Positions 1 to 8,974 of a stretch of 64,000 bases of DNA are shown in pieces. Position 1 is the first letter of the stretch; each line of letters begins with the position of its first letter. The stretch lies in NCBI RefSeq assembly GCF_018847975.1, contig NZ_CP072597.1, positions 806,001-870,000 of the forward strand, read 5' to 3'. This stretch comes from Lysobacter sp. K5869. Lineage in GTDB: Bacteria > Pseudomonadota > Gammaproteobacteria > Xanthomonadales > Xanthomonadaceae. The notes beneath the pieces are model-generated. The model was not told the DNA's origin, ran no database searches, and worked only from the letters and a program-made list of their open reading frames with translations. The translations under genes and the position numbers were made by a program.

Positions 1-350
1 AGCGCGAACGCGACCAGCATCAACGCCGCGAACACCGCCAAGGCCTCGCGCCCGCGCAACTCGCCGGTCGCGAGCGGACGGTGCTTGGTGCGCTCCACAT
101 GCGGATCCAGCCAGCGGTCGGCGTAATCGTTGATCACGCAGCCCGCCGCGCGGGTCAGCCAGACCCCGGCCGAGAACACGAACAAGGTCCACAGCGGCGG
201 CACCCCGCCGGCCGCGATCCACAGCCCCCACCACGTCGGCCATAACAGCAGCAGCCACCCGATCGGGCGGTCGCCGCGGGTCAGCTTCCAGTACAGCGAC
301 AGACGCCGCCGCCAATCGGGCGCGGGCAGGTGGGATTGAGCGTGGTCCAT
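1..350 (-). CDS. ubiA: 4-hydroxybenzoate octaprenyltransferase, 5' part (truncated by window edge)
   Basis: The first ~116 codons of a minus-strand gene start at the ATG at 348-350 and run off the left edge. The translation has the UbiA hallmark NDYADRWLD (NDxxDxxxD, the Mg-prenyl-diphosphate site) at about residues 78-86. An N-terminal amphipathic stretch and a Trp-rich first membrane helix ([14 protein letters not shown]) precede it. UbiA prenylates 4-hydroxybenzoate in the inner membrane during ubiquinone synthesis. This is ordinary chromosomal DNA and anchors the left side of the window as host sequence. The 3' part, including the second Asp-rich motif, is not visible. Confidence 0.93.
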   Translation of the reverse strand, partial: MDHAQSHLPAPDWRRRLSLYWKLTRGDRPIGWLLLLWPTWWGLWIAAGGVPPLWTLFVFSAGVWLTRAAGCVINDYADRWLDPHVERTKHRPLATGELRGREALAVFAALMLVAFA

Positions 351-659
351 AGCGGTATAGGGTAACGCGTCGGCACTGGGGCGCCCGCGCGTGAGCGGCG
401 GGTGGAGCGTGCCGGAATTGCCGGAAGGGGCTCGCCCCTGATCGGATTGATTGGGAGGGCCAGACTGGACGGGCCGGACGCGGGACTTGCCGGATCGGCC
501 CGGTCGGCGGGTGCGCGGGCCGGATAGCGCGCCTGTTCTGGCCGCTTGGCTCGGTACGGACGGCCCTCGGCCCCCGCCGCCGGCCGGATTCACCCAAACC
601 GCCGGATTCCGTTATGATGCACGGCCGCACGCCGCCCACCGGCCGTGCGCGATCTCTAA
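351..659. other. Intergenic, ubiA to tRNA-Arg
   Basis: A GC-rich gap separates the divergent ubiA and tRNA-Arg. It must hold the ubiA promoter, but no clear -35/-10 pair is visible on the minus strand. The only convincing signal is the tRNA promoter listed separately. Open frames here have the composition of random GC-rich DNA, so I call no gene. Confidence 0.6.
589..618 (+). promoter_or_regulatory. Probable sigma-70 promoter of tRNA-Arg
   Basis: TTCACC at 589-594 and TATGAT at 613-618 are separated by 18 nt. They lie about 40 nt upstream of the mature tRNA 5' end and are followed by a GC-rich discriminator (GCACGGCCGC). A GC-rich discriminator is typical of stringently controlled tRNA promoters. 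The call is by eye only. Confidence 0.5.
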
Positions 660-736
660 GCGCCTGTAGCTCAGCCGGATAGAGTAGCGGCTTCCGAAGC
701 CGTTGGTCGGGGGTTCGAATCCCTCCAGGCGCGCCA
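660..736 (+). tRNA. tRNA-Arg (anticodon CCG)
   Basis: The 77-nt cloverleaf has acceptor stem GCGCCTG/CAGGCGC, discriminator G, encoded CCA, anticodon loop TTCCGAA (anticodon CCG, reads CGG) and T-loop GGTTCGAATCC. A T-tailed terminator follows at 776-814. A variable gene block starts right after it (Mrr-like nuclease, RHS toxin, prophage). Arg tRNAs are frequent integration targets of islands, but I found no second copy of the tRNA 3' end within the window. Confidence 0.97.
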
Positions 737-775
737 AACACCCCTGTTCGAACCTCTCTATTCCGAGAGCAGCGG

Positions 776-814
776 CCGCCGAAAACGCCTTGTTTTCGGC
801 GGTTTTCGCGTTTT
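776..814 (+). terminator. Rho-independent terminator of tRNA-Arg
   Basis: A perfect 11-bp stem (CCGCCGAAAAC at 776-786, GTTTTCGGCGG at 792-802) with a 5-nt loop is followed by TTTTCGCGTTTT. It lies 40 nt past the tRNA CCA end. Confidence 0.88.
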
Positions 815-888
815 GGCGTTGGACCAAGGCCGGCGCGGTTTCGACCGAAATGGGGCAGATCAACCCAACTTTTCTCTCTCTTTTCTCA

Positions 889-915
889 GGTCGTTGGTTT
901 TTTAGTCCAACGACC
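889..915. repeat. Inverted repeat between tRNA-Arg and the Mrr-like gene
   Basis: GGTCGTTGG at 889-897 is mirrored by CCAACGACC at 907-915 around a T-rich 9-nt loop. The surrounding stretch 815-1081 is AT-richer than its neighbours, contains pyrimidine runs, and has no credible gene. The hairpin could be a relic terminator or an operator of the downstream gene. Confidence 0.5.
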
Positions 916-1081
916 AACTCGCGCGCCCCTTTGTTTTCAATAACTTAGCGTTGGTCAAAAAAGACCGGTTTGATGCCAAAGGTGGGGCCCAAAAAAACGT
1001 TCTAACGTGTGCGGAACTCACGAATTGGGCCAAGAGTAGGAATTAGTATCCTTCCCTCCTTCCGCTGACTCTGCGCAAGAC

Positions 1082-1987
1082 ATGCTGACTCTGATCGAGA
1101 AGCTGGCCGTGGCCGAACTGGGAAAGCTTCTGTACGACTTCCTGCCGGCATCAGGGAACAGGGCCACGTCATTTCCGATTGCCGCCGCACAAGCGGGCAT
1201 TCCTGAAAGCTGGCCAATGGGCTTCAGCAAAGGGCCTGGCATCGAACGGATGCTGGAATGGACTCTCGTCAATAGACGAGACCGCATTGCTCCCCTTCTA
1301 GAGGCGATCGTGGGTCAGTCGATGTCGTATCGCGGCAAAGGCAGTAATCCTCTGACGCGCGAGGAAGTCAGCCAAGTCGTTCTGCTAACAGCCAAACTAG
1401 GCGTTCAACTGGTTGAACTCAGCGACCCTGCATTTCTTGATGGATTGGCTCGCCAAGCAAACCCGTCAGCGCCGGCGTCCCCTAAAGCTGAGTCCGTATC
1501 CGTTGCTGTTTTACAGCAGCTCGAACGTCAGCATATCGATTTAGCCTCGCTAGCACCTCATCCTCGCGGGTACGCCTTCGAGAAGTTCCTCTCGGAGCTC
1601 TTCTCTGTTTATGAGTTGGCACCGCGGGCTAGCTTTCGCATCGTTGGGGAGCAGATCGACGGCAGCTTCAGACTCGACCATGAGACATACCTGCTTGAGG
1701 CCAAATGGGTAAACGCACCCGTCGGCGCACAAGATCTCTATGCTTTCACTGGCAAGGTTCAGAACAAGGCCACGTGGGCACGTGGAGTGTTCATTAGCAA
1801 CTCTGGCTTCTCGAGCGAGGGGCTTATCGCGTACGGAAAGCGCAATCCCGTTGTCTGTATCGACGGTTTCGACCTGAACGAGATGCTTCGCCGCCGCCTA
1901 CCCTTCGACGACGTACTTCGAGCCAAAGTACGCCGCGCAGCAGAGACAGGCGATCCGATGGTCCACGTGCGCAATCTATTCCCCTGA
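1082..1987 (+). CDS. Predicted Mrr-like PD-(D/E)XK restriction endonuclease
   Basis: This 301-residue protein has an N-terminal helical half (1-130) of unknown role. Its C-terminal nuclease-like domain runs from about 155 to 280. The core reads RGYAFEKFL (E167), IDGSF (D193) and LEAKW (E206-A-K208), the expected alpha-beta order of Mrr-type PD-(D/E)XK nucleases. The Mrr family cleaves modified or foreign DNA; activity here is inferred. It stands alone directly downstream of tRNA-Arg, with lower GC than its flanks, as expected for an acquired defence gene. No methyltransferase is adjacent, which fits a type IV-like role, but a different effector function is possible. Confidence 0.72.
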   Translation: MLTLIEKLAVAELGKLLYDFLPASGNRATSFPIAAAQAGIPESWPMGFSKGPGIERMLEWTLVNRRDRIAPLLEAIVGQSMSYRGKGSNPLTREEVSQVVLLTAKLGVQLVELSDPAFLDGLARQANPSAPASPKAESVSVAVLQQLERQHIDLASLAPHPRGYAFEKFLSELFSVYELAPRASFRIVGEQIDGSFRLDHETYLLEAKWVNAPVGAQDLYAFTGKVQNKATWARGVFISNSGFSSEGLIAYGKRNPVVCIDGFDLNEMLRRRLPFDDVLRAKVRRAAETGDPMVHVRNLFP

Positions 1988-2222
1988 GGTGAGCGCGGAG
2001 GACTACGCCGTCCCGAGCCCACCGATTTCGGTTCAAACGCACCACAAAGGGGATAGACGACGATCTTCGTATCGCCGCCGCCACTCGCGGGACAAATGCT
2101 GGAATCACTTACCCAGTTCGGACCAAGCGCTTTACGATCCCTAGTCTTCCAGCCAGTCGGCATACGGCTTCAGATCCTCGATGTATGGAAACAGGTCGCC
2201 AACCTCGCACCTGATCTTTGTA

Positions 2223-2879
2223 TCACCTGGAGCGATCCAAACGGAACGCGCCACCGTCCCCGGCAGGCGGAATCAGCCCGCAGTCCATCGCCAGCCGCGC
2301 CAGCGCGATATCGGTCTGCACGCCCAACTTGAACATCACCTTCGCCCGCACGGTACGGATAGTGGACTCCGTCAGGTCCAACTCCAGCGCAATATCGGCG
2401 TTGCGTTTTCCCTGCACCATGAGCAGCGCGACCTCCAACTGGCGCGGGCTGAGCTGGTCGAACGGCGTAGTCTCGAACAGCACCCGCGCGCCGAGCGCGT
2501 CGTCCAGATAGCGCCGGCCGGCGGCGACCTCGCGCACCGCGCGCACGACCGCGCTGCCGTCGCGGGCCTTCGATACGTAGCCCATTGCGCCGGCCGCCAA
2601 CAGACGGCGCGGCACCGGGCCGCCCTCGACCACCGAGACGATCAGCACCTTCAGATCCGGGTGCTCGACCAGCAATCGGCGGGTGACTTCCAGACCGTCC
2701 ATGTCCGGCAAGTGGAAGTCGCATAGCACCACATCCACGCGGCGGCGTGCGATAGCGGCGAACGCCTCCTTGCCGTTACCGGCTTCGCCCACAACGCGGA
2801 AATCCTTCTGCGTCTCCAGTACCCAATTCATCCCGATGCGCACTAGCGGATGATCGTCGATCACAAACAAGCGAATCAT
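2223..2879 (-). CDS. NarL/FixJ-family two-component response regulator
   Basis: The 218-residue protein has an N-terminal receiver domain: VIDDHP acidic pocket at the start, phospho-acceptor Asp in VVLCDFHLPDMDG, and a Lys in YVSKARDG. The C-terminal LuxR-type HTH reads LSPRQLEVALLMVQGKRNADIALELDLTE-like. It would bind DNA when phosphorylated. I chose the ATG at 2877-2879 because GAGG sits 6 nt upstream; a second ATG 15 nt earlier has no ribosome site. No sensor kinase is adjacent, so it is an orphan. It is transcribed away from the RHS operon. Confidence 0.9.
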   Translation of the reverse strand: MIRLFVIDDHPLVRIGMNWVLETQKDFRVVGEAGNGKEAFAAIARRRVDVVLCDFHLPDMDGLEVTRRLLVEHPDLKVLIVSVVEGGPVPRRLLAAGAMGYVSKARDGSAVVRAVREVAAGRRYLDDALGARVLFETTPFDQLSPRQLEVALLMVQGKRNADIALELDLTESTIRTVRAKVMFKLGVQTDIALARLAMDCGLIPPAGDGGAFRLDRSR

Positions 2880-3116
2880 TTCCGTCCTCGGCATAGCGTT
2901 CCGGGGACGGACTTAACCAACACACTTGCGGCGTCATCAACTCAATCATTTCACTTTTGCTTTTCGCCGAGTCGAATCTCGGCGTAACGCAAAAGATGGA
3001 TAGACGAACGCCGAAACAAGCGCGGCAAACGCGCAAACAAAATCAGAACTTTCCTACGGCGCCGCAGCCCTCGCTTTTGTTAGCGTTTTCCGTCTCCCTG
3101 ATCGCTGGAGCATGCG

Positions 3117-3644
3117 GTGGACGATGCTGACAGTTCGTCGATCATCTACTTCGATGTTGTTCACCTGAATTCAAAGCACTGGCATGTGCACGTAGACGGC
3201 ATACGCCAGCCTGTTCCGTTCACGAGTCGCGATAGCGCCGCAGTGGCGGCACGCGCGCAAGCTCGACATTTCAACTTGCACAGCGGCTTGCCTACACGAG
3301 TGCGTGTCGCCGATGTGCTGGGCGACCTCAAATGTAAGAACTGTTACAAAGAGCTCGACAACACGCTGAACGACCTGCCTTTCGAAGCCCGACGAGCGGT
3401 CTCATACCCCGAGATTCTTGCCAGCGACACTCGGCTGGAGAATGATGCAGCCAACCGCCACATGGACCCCGTGGCCTTGTCCGGCACTGACATGGAAACG
3501 TCCTACTTCGCCCCTCAGTCTTTTCCTCTCGACCGGCCGCCCCTCTGGCGTCGTGTCGCCGCGAGTTTGCTAGGCGCCTCCCAACGATGCAGGCCGCTCC
3601 CCCCTGCGTCGCGCATCACCACGTCAAAAGGAGTTGCATCGTGA
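3117..3644 (+). CDS. Hypothetical protein with DUF2188-like N-terminus
   Basis: This 175-residue protein starts at GTG with GGAG 8 nt upstream. Residues 8-60 (WHVHVDG, then a SRDSAAVAARAQARHF helix) resemble the DUF2188 fold, small proteins of unknown role. The middle holds a CKNC pair and the C-terminal third is low-complexity. It is followed by a 20-codon open frame (3641-3703) and then the RHS gene, all same-strand, so co-expression with the toxin is likely. It could be an adaptor or accessory of the RHS system; nothing in the sequence proves that. Confidence 0.55.
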   Translation: MDDADSSSIIYFDVVHLNSKHWHVHVDGIRQPVPFTSRDSAAVAARAQARHFNLHSGLPTRVRVADVLGDLKCKNCYKELDNTLNDLPFEARRAVSYPEILASDTRLENDAANRHMDPVALSGTDMETSYFAPQSFPLDRPPLWRRVAASLLGASQRCRPLPPASRITTSKGVAS

Positions 3645-3753
3645 AAGCTTCTCGTAAGCGCTTCAAAGATCAGACCGCCTCCCCCAATTCCTCCGGAACC
3701 TGACCATGTTCATAAGGACGTGCAGACAAAGACCTAGAAGCGTCACCCCAGGC

Positions 3754-6700
3754 ATGCATCGAACAAGCACCCTACTGGCGTGCCTGCTCGGCCTGTCCAC
3801 GGTGTTGACCGGCGGACCAGCCAGCGCGCAGGAAACTCAGACCACGTGGACCGTCAGTTCCATGGCCGGGCCCCAGCCTGGAAGCTATGTGACGCAGGAC
3901 GAGGCTGCGGCTGCCATTAAGTCACTGCCCAGCCCGTTCCCGCCGGATGCGCAAATTCCCAACCCGCATCCCTTCATCGACACGATTAAAGAGGCGCAAG
4001 TCGCGCCCGACGGCAAGCTGTCGATTGTGTATTGGATGGGGCTGAAGCCGTCACTAGACCCTGACTGGAAGTACACCGCGGCCGAAGCAGAGAGCCCGCT
4101 CGCCACCGAAGCGCAACTGGTCGCCACCATCCAAGCCAGTTTCAACGCGCAGTACAGCGCCTGCACTACCAATGCCAAGGTCACGTTCTTGGGGCCCTGG
4201 TATACCCAACAGCCGTCGCACGCAGGAAAGATCGAGCTACGCCCGTACAAGGTCGAGTATTTCGATGGATTGAATACCGAGGGATCGCCTTGTGAGCCTG
4301 CGGCTTACGAAAATGAAGCCATGCGATCGCGGCACCAGCAGTGCCCGAACATGTTCATGCAGTGGACCATCGAGCGCCAAGCGTGCGCGAGCGACCTCAC
4401 CGCGAGCATCAGCCCTGGAAAGATCCAGGAATGTGGCGCTGATGCCACCGCCGATGCCGAGCAAGGCAACCCTTGCAACGTCAAGACCGGCGCCAAGATT
4501 GAGCACCAAACCGATATCGACCTGGGTTGGATCGCTCTCGTCCGAAGCTATCACTCAAGCGTGACCACGCAAGCCGGCGGATTCGGCCCGGGTTGGACCC
4601 ATTCGCTTGATCGGCGATTGGTCGTTTCGGGCAACACGCTGAGCCTCAGCGGCGGCAACGGCTATCAGGTCCGATTTACCAAGGTCGGCGACGCGTACCT
4701 AGCCGCCGATAGCAGCGGCGATCGTATCGTCGCCTCGGGTGGTCAGTGGTGGCTCTATCGGGGCGGCGATGTGCTCGTGTTCAACGGCAAAGGCCAGTGG
4801 ATCGAGCAGCGCAACGAAGACGGCACCGGCTTGACCTTCAGCTACACGCCTCTCGGTCAGCTGGATACCGTCACGCATACCACGGGCCGGTCGCTCCGCT
4901 TCGTCTATGCCAGTCAAGCCGCGGATGCGGCGATCAGTTCGGTAACGGCCAATGGGGCGACCCTCGCCAGCTACACCTATACGCCGGGCCGACAGGTCGA
5001 AACGGTGAGCTTTCCCGGAGGTACGCAACGCAAGTACCACTATGAGGACAGCCGTTTCCCGCGCTTTCTGACCGGGGTGACGCATGAGGACAGCCAGCGT
5101 TACAGCACCTTCGCGTACGACGCCAAGGCGCGGGTGATCTCCAGCCAGCACGCGGGCGGCGCCGACGGCATTACCTTGGAGTACCGCCCGCAGGGCGGCA
5201 CCATCGTGACCGATTCGCTCGGGCAGAAAACGACCTATGGCCTGACCAGCGACGCAGGCGCACTGCCCCGTCGTCTCAGCGACATCGTGGATGAGCGCGG
5301 CGCGGTCAGCAGCACGTACCAGACCGAGGCCAGCGACTTGCGCGGTCGTCCGGCTAGCGTGACCAACCGCAAGGGCATCAAGACCGAGTACGCCTACGCC
5401 GAGGCCAACGACTCGGTGACCGGAGCGCTCGCTCGCACCGTGACGACGACCGAGGCTGTGGGCCAACCTGAGCAGCGAATCAGCACCTCGACGACCGATG
5501 TAGCGAGCAATCGCCTGATCCGGTCGGCTGTCGGCAATCAGGAAACCCGCACCACCCGCAATGCACGCCTGCAACCGGTCACCGTGACTGTGCGTGATAC
5601 CGTCACCAATGAGGTTCGCACCACCACGTATGCCTACTGCGAGGCCGCCGATGTGGCCGCTGCCAGCAGCACCTGCCCGATCTTGGGCCTGTTGAAGTCG
5701 GTCGATGGCCCGCGCACGGACGTGAGCGATCTGACCCGGTTCGAGTACTACAGCAGCGACGACAGCGCCTGTGCGACCACGCCGTCGCTTTGCACCTATC
5801 GCAAGGGCGACCTGCGCAAGACCATCGACGCGCTCGGCCGCACCACGGAAGTTCTCGGGTACGACCCGCAGGGCCGGCCGGTGTCCGTCCTCGACGCCAA
5901 TGGCGTGACGACCGATTACGAATACCAGTCGCGCGGTTGGCTGACCGCAACGAAGGTGCGCGGCGCAGACAACGCCATCGAAACCGACGACCGCATCACC
6001 CGCGTCGAGCACTGGCCGACCGGCCTAGTCAAAAAGGTCACCCTTCCTGGCAACGTCGCGACCAGCTACACCTACGACCTCGCGCAGCGCCTGACCGACA
6101 TCACCGATAGCGCGGGCAACACGATCCACTACACGCCCGACCTGGCCGGCAACATCAAGCAGGAGGACATTAAGACTGCCAGCGGCGCCCTCAAGAAGAC
6201 GCTGTCGCGTGTGTTCAACGCCCTGAGCCAGTTGCAGACCCTGAAGGACGCGTCGCAGAACGCCACGGGGTTCACCTATGACAAGAACGGCAATCCCGAG
6301 CAGACGACGGATGCACTGGGCCGGCAAACCCTTCAGTCCTACGATCCGCTCAATCGCCTGAGCCGCACCCTGCAGGATGTGGGCGGCTTGGCGGCGGAAA
6401 CGAAGCTGGAGTACACCGCGCTCGACCAGATCGCGAAGGTCACCGATCCGAATGGCCTGAACACCACGTACGCGTACAACGGTTTCGGCGACCGCACCAA
6501 GCTGACCAGCCCCGACACCGGGATCACCGACTACACGTACAACGCCGCAGGCTTGGTGGCCACCAAGAAGGATGCCAACGACGTCGTCGCGCACCGCTAC
6601 ACCTACGATGCGCTCGGCCGCCCGAAGGCTATCTTCTACACCGCGGCTGGCCCGGCCGACGTCGAGTACGACTACGACACCGTCAACGCCGAATGCACGG

Positions 6701-8523
6701 CTGGCCAGACCTTTGCGCTGGGTCGCCTGACCGCGAGCCGAACCGAAGGCAATGAGCTGAAGTACTGCTACGACCGCTTCGGCCAAGTCGTGCGCAAAGT
6801 GCAGATCGTCGCGGGCAAGAGCTTCACCCTGAAGTACGCCTACACCATCGCCGGCCACCTATACACGGTGACCTATCCCGATAGCACCACGGTCGATTAC
6901 GTCCGCGATGCGCAGGCGCGGATCAAGGAGATCGGTGTTCGCCCCTACGGTGGCACCCGCACGGTGCTGTTGAACAACGCGACCTACGAGCCGTTCGGCC
7001 CGGTGACCGGCTGGACTTACGGCAATGGCCGCGCGCTCAACCGCACTTACGATCAGGACTACCGTCCGAAAACCATCCTGGACAGCGCCAGCGGTGGCTT
7101 GTCGCTGAGCTACGGCTACAACACGGTCGGCGAACTGACCGAACTCAAGGACGGTTTACAAAGCGCGGTCCAGGCCAAGTACGACTACGACACGCTCGGC
7201 CGGCTGACCTTCACTCGGGACGGTCTATCCAACCCGCTGGAGACCTACACCTACGACAAGACAGGCAACCGCAAGAGCCTGACTGACGGCGGCGGCTTGA
7301 AGGCCTACGGTTACAATAGTGCCGGAACGCATCGCCTCACCGACGTAGCTGGCGTCGCCCGTGGTTACGATACGGTTGGCAGCACCATCAGCATCGGCGG
7401 GACTGCCAAGGAGTTCGTCTACAACGCCAACGACCGGCTGAGTCAGTTCAAGCAGAGCGGGGTCATCAAGGCCAACTACCGCTACAACGCCTTCGGCGAG
7501 CGGGTCGCGACTACCGGCGCCACGACCAGCACGATCGACACGTACACGCTGTACGACGAAGACGGTAACTGGATTGGCGATTACGACAGCACGGGGGCCG
7601 CTAAGCAGCAGGCGGTGTGGTTCGGCGACGCACCAGTCGGGTTAGTCGTGGGCAGCGGCGGCACGCAGAAGTTGCACTATGTGCAGCCGGACCACCTGGG
7701 CACGCCACGTGCGGTGATCGATCCGACCCGCAATGTCGCTGTCTGGACTTGGGATGCCAAGAGCGAGGCGTTCGGTAACAGCCCGCCGAACCAAGACCCC
7801 GATCTGGACGGCACCGCGCTCGTGTTCAACATGCGGTTCCCGGGGCAGCGACTCGATGCAGCCAGCGGACTGATCTACAACTACCTCCGTGACTATGATC
7901 CTGCTATTGGGCGCTATGTTCAAAGCGATCCGGTTGGCCTGGATGGCGGTATTTCGACCTATGCATACGTAAGCAATAATCCCGCTCAAGACATCGACCC
8001 ATCAGGCCTTCAAGGAACGTTGGCACGAAACTGGGGCTTCAATCAGGCTGCGCGGGCAGCCGCTGGCGGGAAGAAGGATTGCCCGGCTGGCCCGGTGCCA
8101 CCTCCGCTGACAATGGGTTGGGCGCTCCATCAAGGTGTAACTAGTGCCGTTAGGGCTTACAACCAGCGAGAAGATCAACGCGTTTACGTAACCTACGTTC
8201 TACAAAAGGGTAACGTATGGTACTTCGGGCGCACGAGCGGATTCGGCACTCCGGATCAAATTGCACGAGCGCGATATCGCTATCATGAGCGTCGCCTGAT
8301 GGGCTATCAATTCGTGACCTTCGACCAGGCAGCTTCTGGCGTCACCGGATATGCGGCGATCCGTGGGCGAGAGCAGCAACTGATCGACTCGTGGGGTGGC
8401 GTGGGCGCACCACAAGTCGGTAACGACATTCGAGCTGTGCGCAAAGACAATCCGTCGGGTCGCGTTTATCATGAGGCGGCCAATTACAGGTTCGGAAACA
8501 TCGCTCCATACACTGGAAAATGA
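3754..8523 (+). CDS. RHS/YD-repeat polymorphic toxin with GIY-YIG-like nuclease tip
   Basis: This 1589-residue protein opens with a Sec signal peptide (residues 1-25, cleavage near ASA/Q). A DUF6531-type segment (about 235-300, starting GNPCNVKTG) and long YD repeats forming the RHS shell follow. The conserved RHS core ends near residue 1400 with YDPAIGRYVQSDPVGLDGG. The variable C-terminal ~170 residues carry VYVTYVL then WYFGRTSG, an Arg/His-rich RARYRYHERR and RGREQQLIDSWGG with a Glu, matching the layout of GIY-YIG nucleases in polymorphic toxins. The start at 3754 puts the signal peptide first; the frame is open 16 codons further up. The signal peptide argues for Sec-dependent export rather than VgrG/PAAR loading. 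Its stop overlaps the next gene by ATGA. Confidence 0.9.
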   Translation: MHRTSTLLACLLGLSTVLTGGPASAQETQTTWTVSSMAGPQPGSYVTQDEAAAAIKSLPSPFPPDAQIPNPHPFIDTIKEAQVAPDGKLSIVYWMGLKPSLDPDWKYTAAEAESPLATEAQLVATIQASFNAQYSACTTNAKVTFLGPWYTQQPSHAGKIELRPYKVEYFDGLNTEGSPCEPAAYENEAMRSRHQQCPNMFMQWTIERQACASDLTASISPGKIQECGADATADAEQGNPCNVKTGAKIEHQTDIDLGWIALVRSYHSSVTTQAGGFGPGWTHSLDRRLVVSGNTLSLSGGNGYQVRFTKVGDAYLAADSSGDRIVASGGQWWLYRGGDVLVFNGKGQWIEQRNEDGTGLTFSYTPLGQLDTVTHTTGRSLRFVYASQAADAAISSVTANGATLASYTYTPGRQVETVSFPGGTQRKYHYEDSRFPRFLTGVTHEDSQRYSTFAYDAKARVISSQHAGGADGITLEYRPQGGTIVTDSLGQKTTYGLTSDAGALPRRLSDIVDERGAVSSTYQTEASDLRGRPASVTNRKGIKTEYAYAEANDSVTGALARTVTTTEAVGQPEQRISTSTTDVASNRLIRSAVGNQETRTTRNARLQPVTVTVRDTVTNEVRTTTYAYCEAADVAAASSTCPILGLLKSVDGPRTDVSDLTRFEYYSSDDSACATTPSLCTYRKGDLRKTIDALGRTTEVLGYDPQGRPVSVLDANGVTTDYEYQSRGWLTATKVRGADNAIETDDRITRVEHWPTGLVKKVTLPGNVATSYTYDLAQRLTDITDSAGNTIHYTPDLAGNIKQEDIKTASGALKKTLSRVFNALSQLQTLKDASQNATGFTYDKNGNPEQTTDALGRQTLQSYDPLNRLSRTLQDVGGLAAETKLEYTALDQIAKVTDPNGLNTTYAYNGFGDRTKLTSPDTGITDYTYNAAGLVATKKDANDVVAHRYTYDALGRPKAIFYTAAGPADVEYDYDTVNAECTAGQTFALGRLTASRTEGNELKYCYDRFGQVVRKVQIVAGKSFTLKYAYTIAGHLYTVTYPDSTTVDYVRDAQARIKEIGVRPYGGTRTVLLNNATYEPFGPVTGWTYGNGRALNRTYDQDYRPKTILDSASGGLSLSYGYNTVGELTELKDGLQSAVQAKYDYDTLGRLTFTRDGLSNPLETYTYDKTGNRKSLTDGGGLKAYGYNSAGTHRLTDVAGVARGYDTVGSTISIGGTAKEFVYNANDRLSQFKQSGVIKANYRYNAFGERVATTGATTSTIDTYTLYDEDGNWIGDYDSTGAAKQQAVWFGDAPVGLVVGSGGTQKLHYVQPDHLGTPRAVIDPTRNVAVWTWDAKSEAFGNSPPNQDPDLDGTALVFNMRFPGQRLDAASGLIYNYLRDYDPAIGRYVQSDPVGLDGGISTYAYVSNNPAQDIDPSGLQGTLARNWGFNQAARAAAGGKKDCPAGPVPPPLTMGWALHQGVTSAVRAYNQREDQRVYVTYVLQKGNVWYFGRTSGFGTPDQIARARYRYHERRLMGYQFVTFDQAASGVTGYAAIRGREQQLIDSWGGVGAPQVGNDIRAVRKDNPSGRVYHEAANYRFGNIAPYTGK

Positions 8524-8951
8524 CAATGCGCAAAAGCCTGTATGAGGAAATCGCCGATTGGTGTCTGACCCTGCTGGATATGGCCAGCAAGGATGAAGAC
8601 TCGAAAATTTTGGCGATGTTGCGCGACAACGTTGTTAAAAATAGCGGAAAGAAGTCAATCGTCGAGATTGCTACAGAGCTTTCAATCGCGTTCGAAGGTG
8701 AGCCTAAAAACCGGCTTAAGCTTATCGATGAAACTTTGCTGAAAAAGCACGGGATGACACGCGAGTACTTCTTGCTAAAGCAGAACAAGAAGGTTCGGAA
8801 GATTCTGCAGCAGGGCGCAATAAGGAACGACAAGGAGTACGAAATTGTTCGTAGCTCTTTGCTTGACATGGAGCCACCGCCCCTACTCAAGGAGGCATTG
8901 TTCGAACTCATTGCACAATATGAAAACGCACAAGGCGCAGCCAAAATCTAA
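8520..8951 (+). CDS. Probable immunity protein for the RHS nuclease tip
   Basis: This 143-residue, all-helical, Lys/Glu-rich soluble protein starts inside the stop codon of the RHS gene (ATGA overlap), the classic toxin-immunity arrangement. No family was recognised. It is markedly AT-richer than the RHS shell, as are the last ~500 bases of the toxin. That fits a tip-immunity module swapped in as one unit. Function is inferred from position. Confidence 0.75.
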   Translation: MTMRKSLYEEIADWCLTLLDMASKDEDSKILAMLRDNVVKNSGKKSIVEIATELSIAFEGEPKNRLKLIDETLLKKHGMTREYFLLKQNKKVRKILQQGAIRNDKEYEIVRSSLLDMEPPPLLKEALFELIAQYENAQGAAKI

Positions 8952-8974
8952 TCGACCGACGCAACGAATTAATG

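Noticed and set aside
660..736. Prophage integration into tRNA-Arg
   Set aside because: No repeat of the tRNA 3' end was seen at the right end of the phage, the phage encodes a serine recombinase, and 8 kb of other genes lie between the tRNA and the phage.
4699..6012. A 437-codon minus-strand frame inside the RHS gene
   Set aside because: Opposite a continuous RHS/YD-repeat protein; its regular composition mirrors the repeats.
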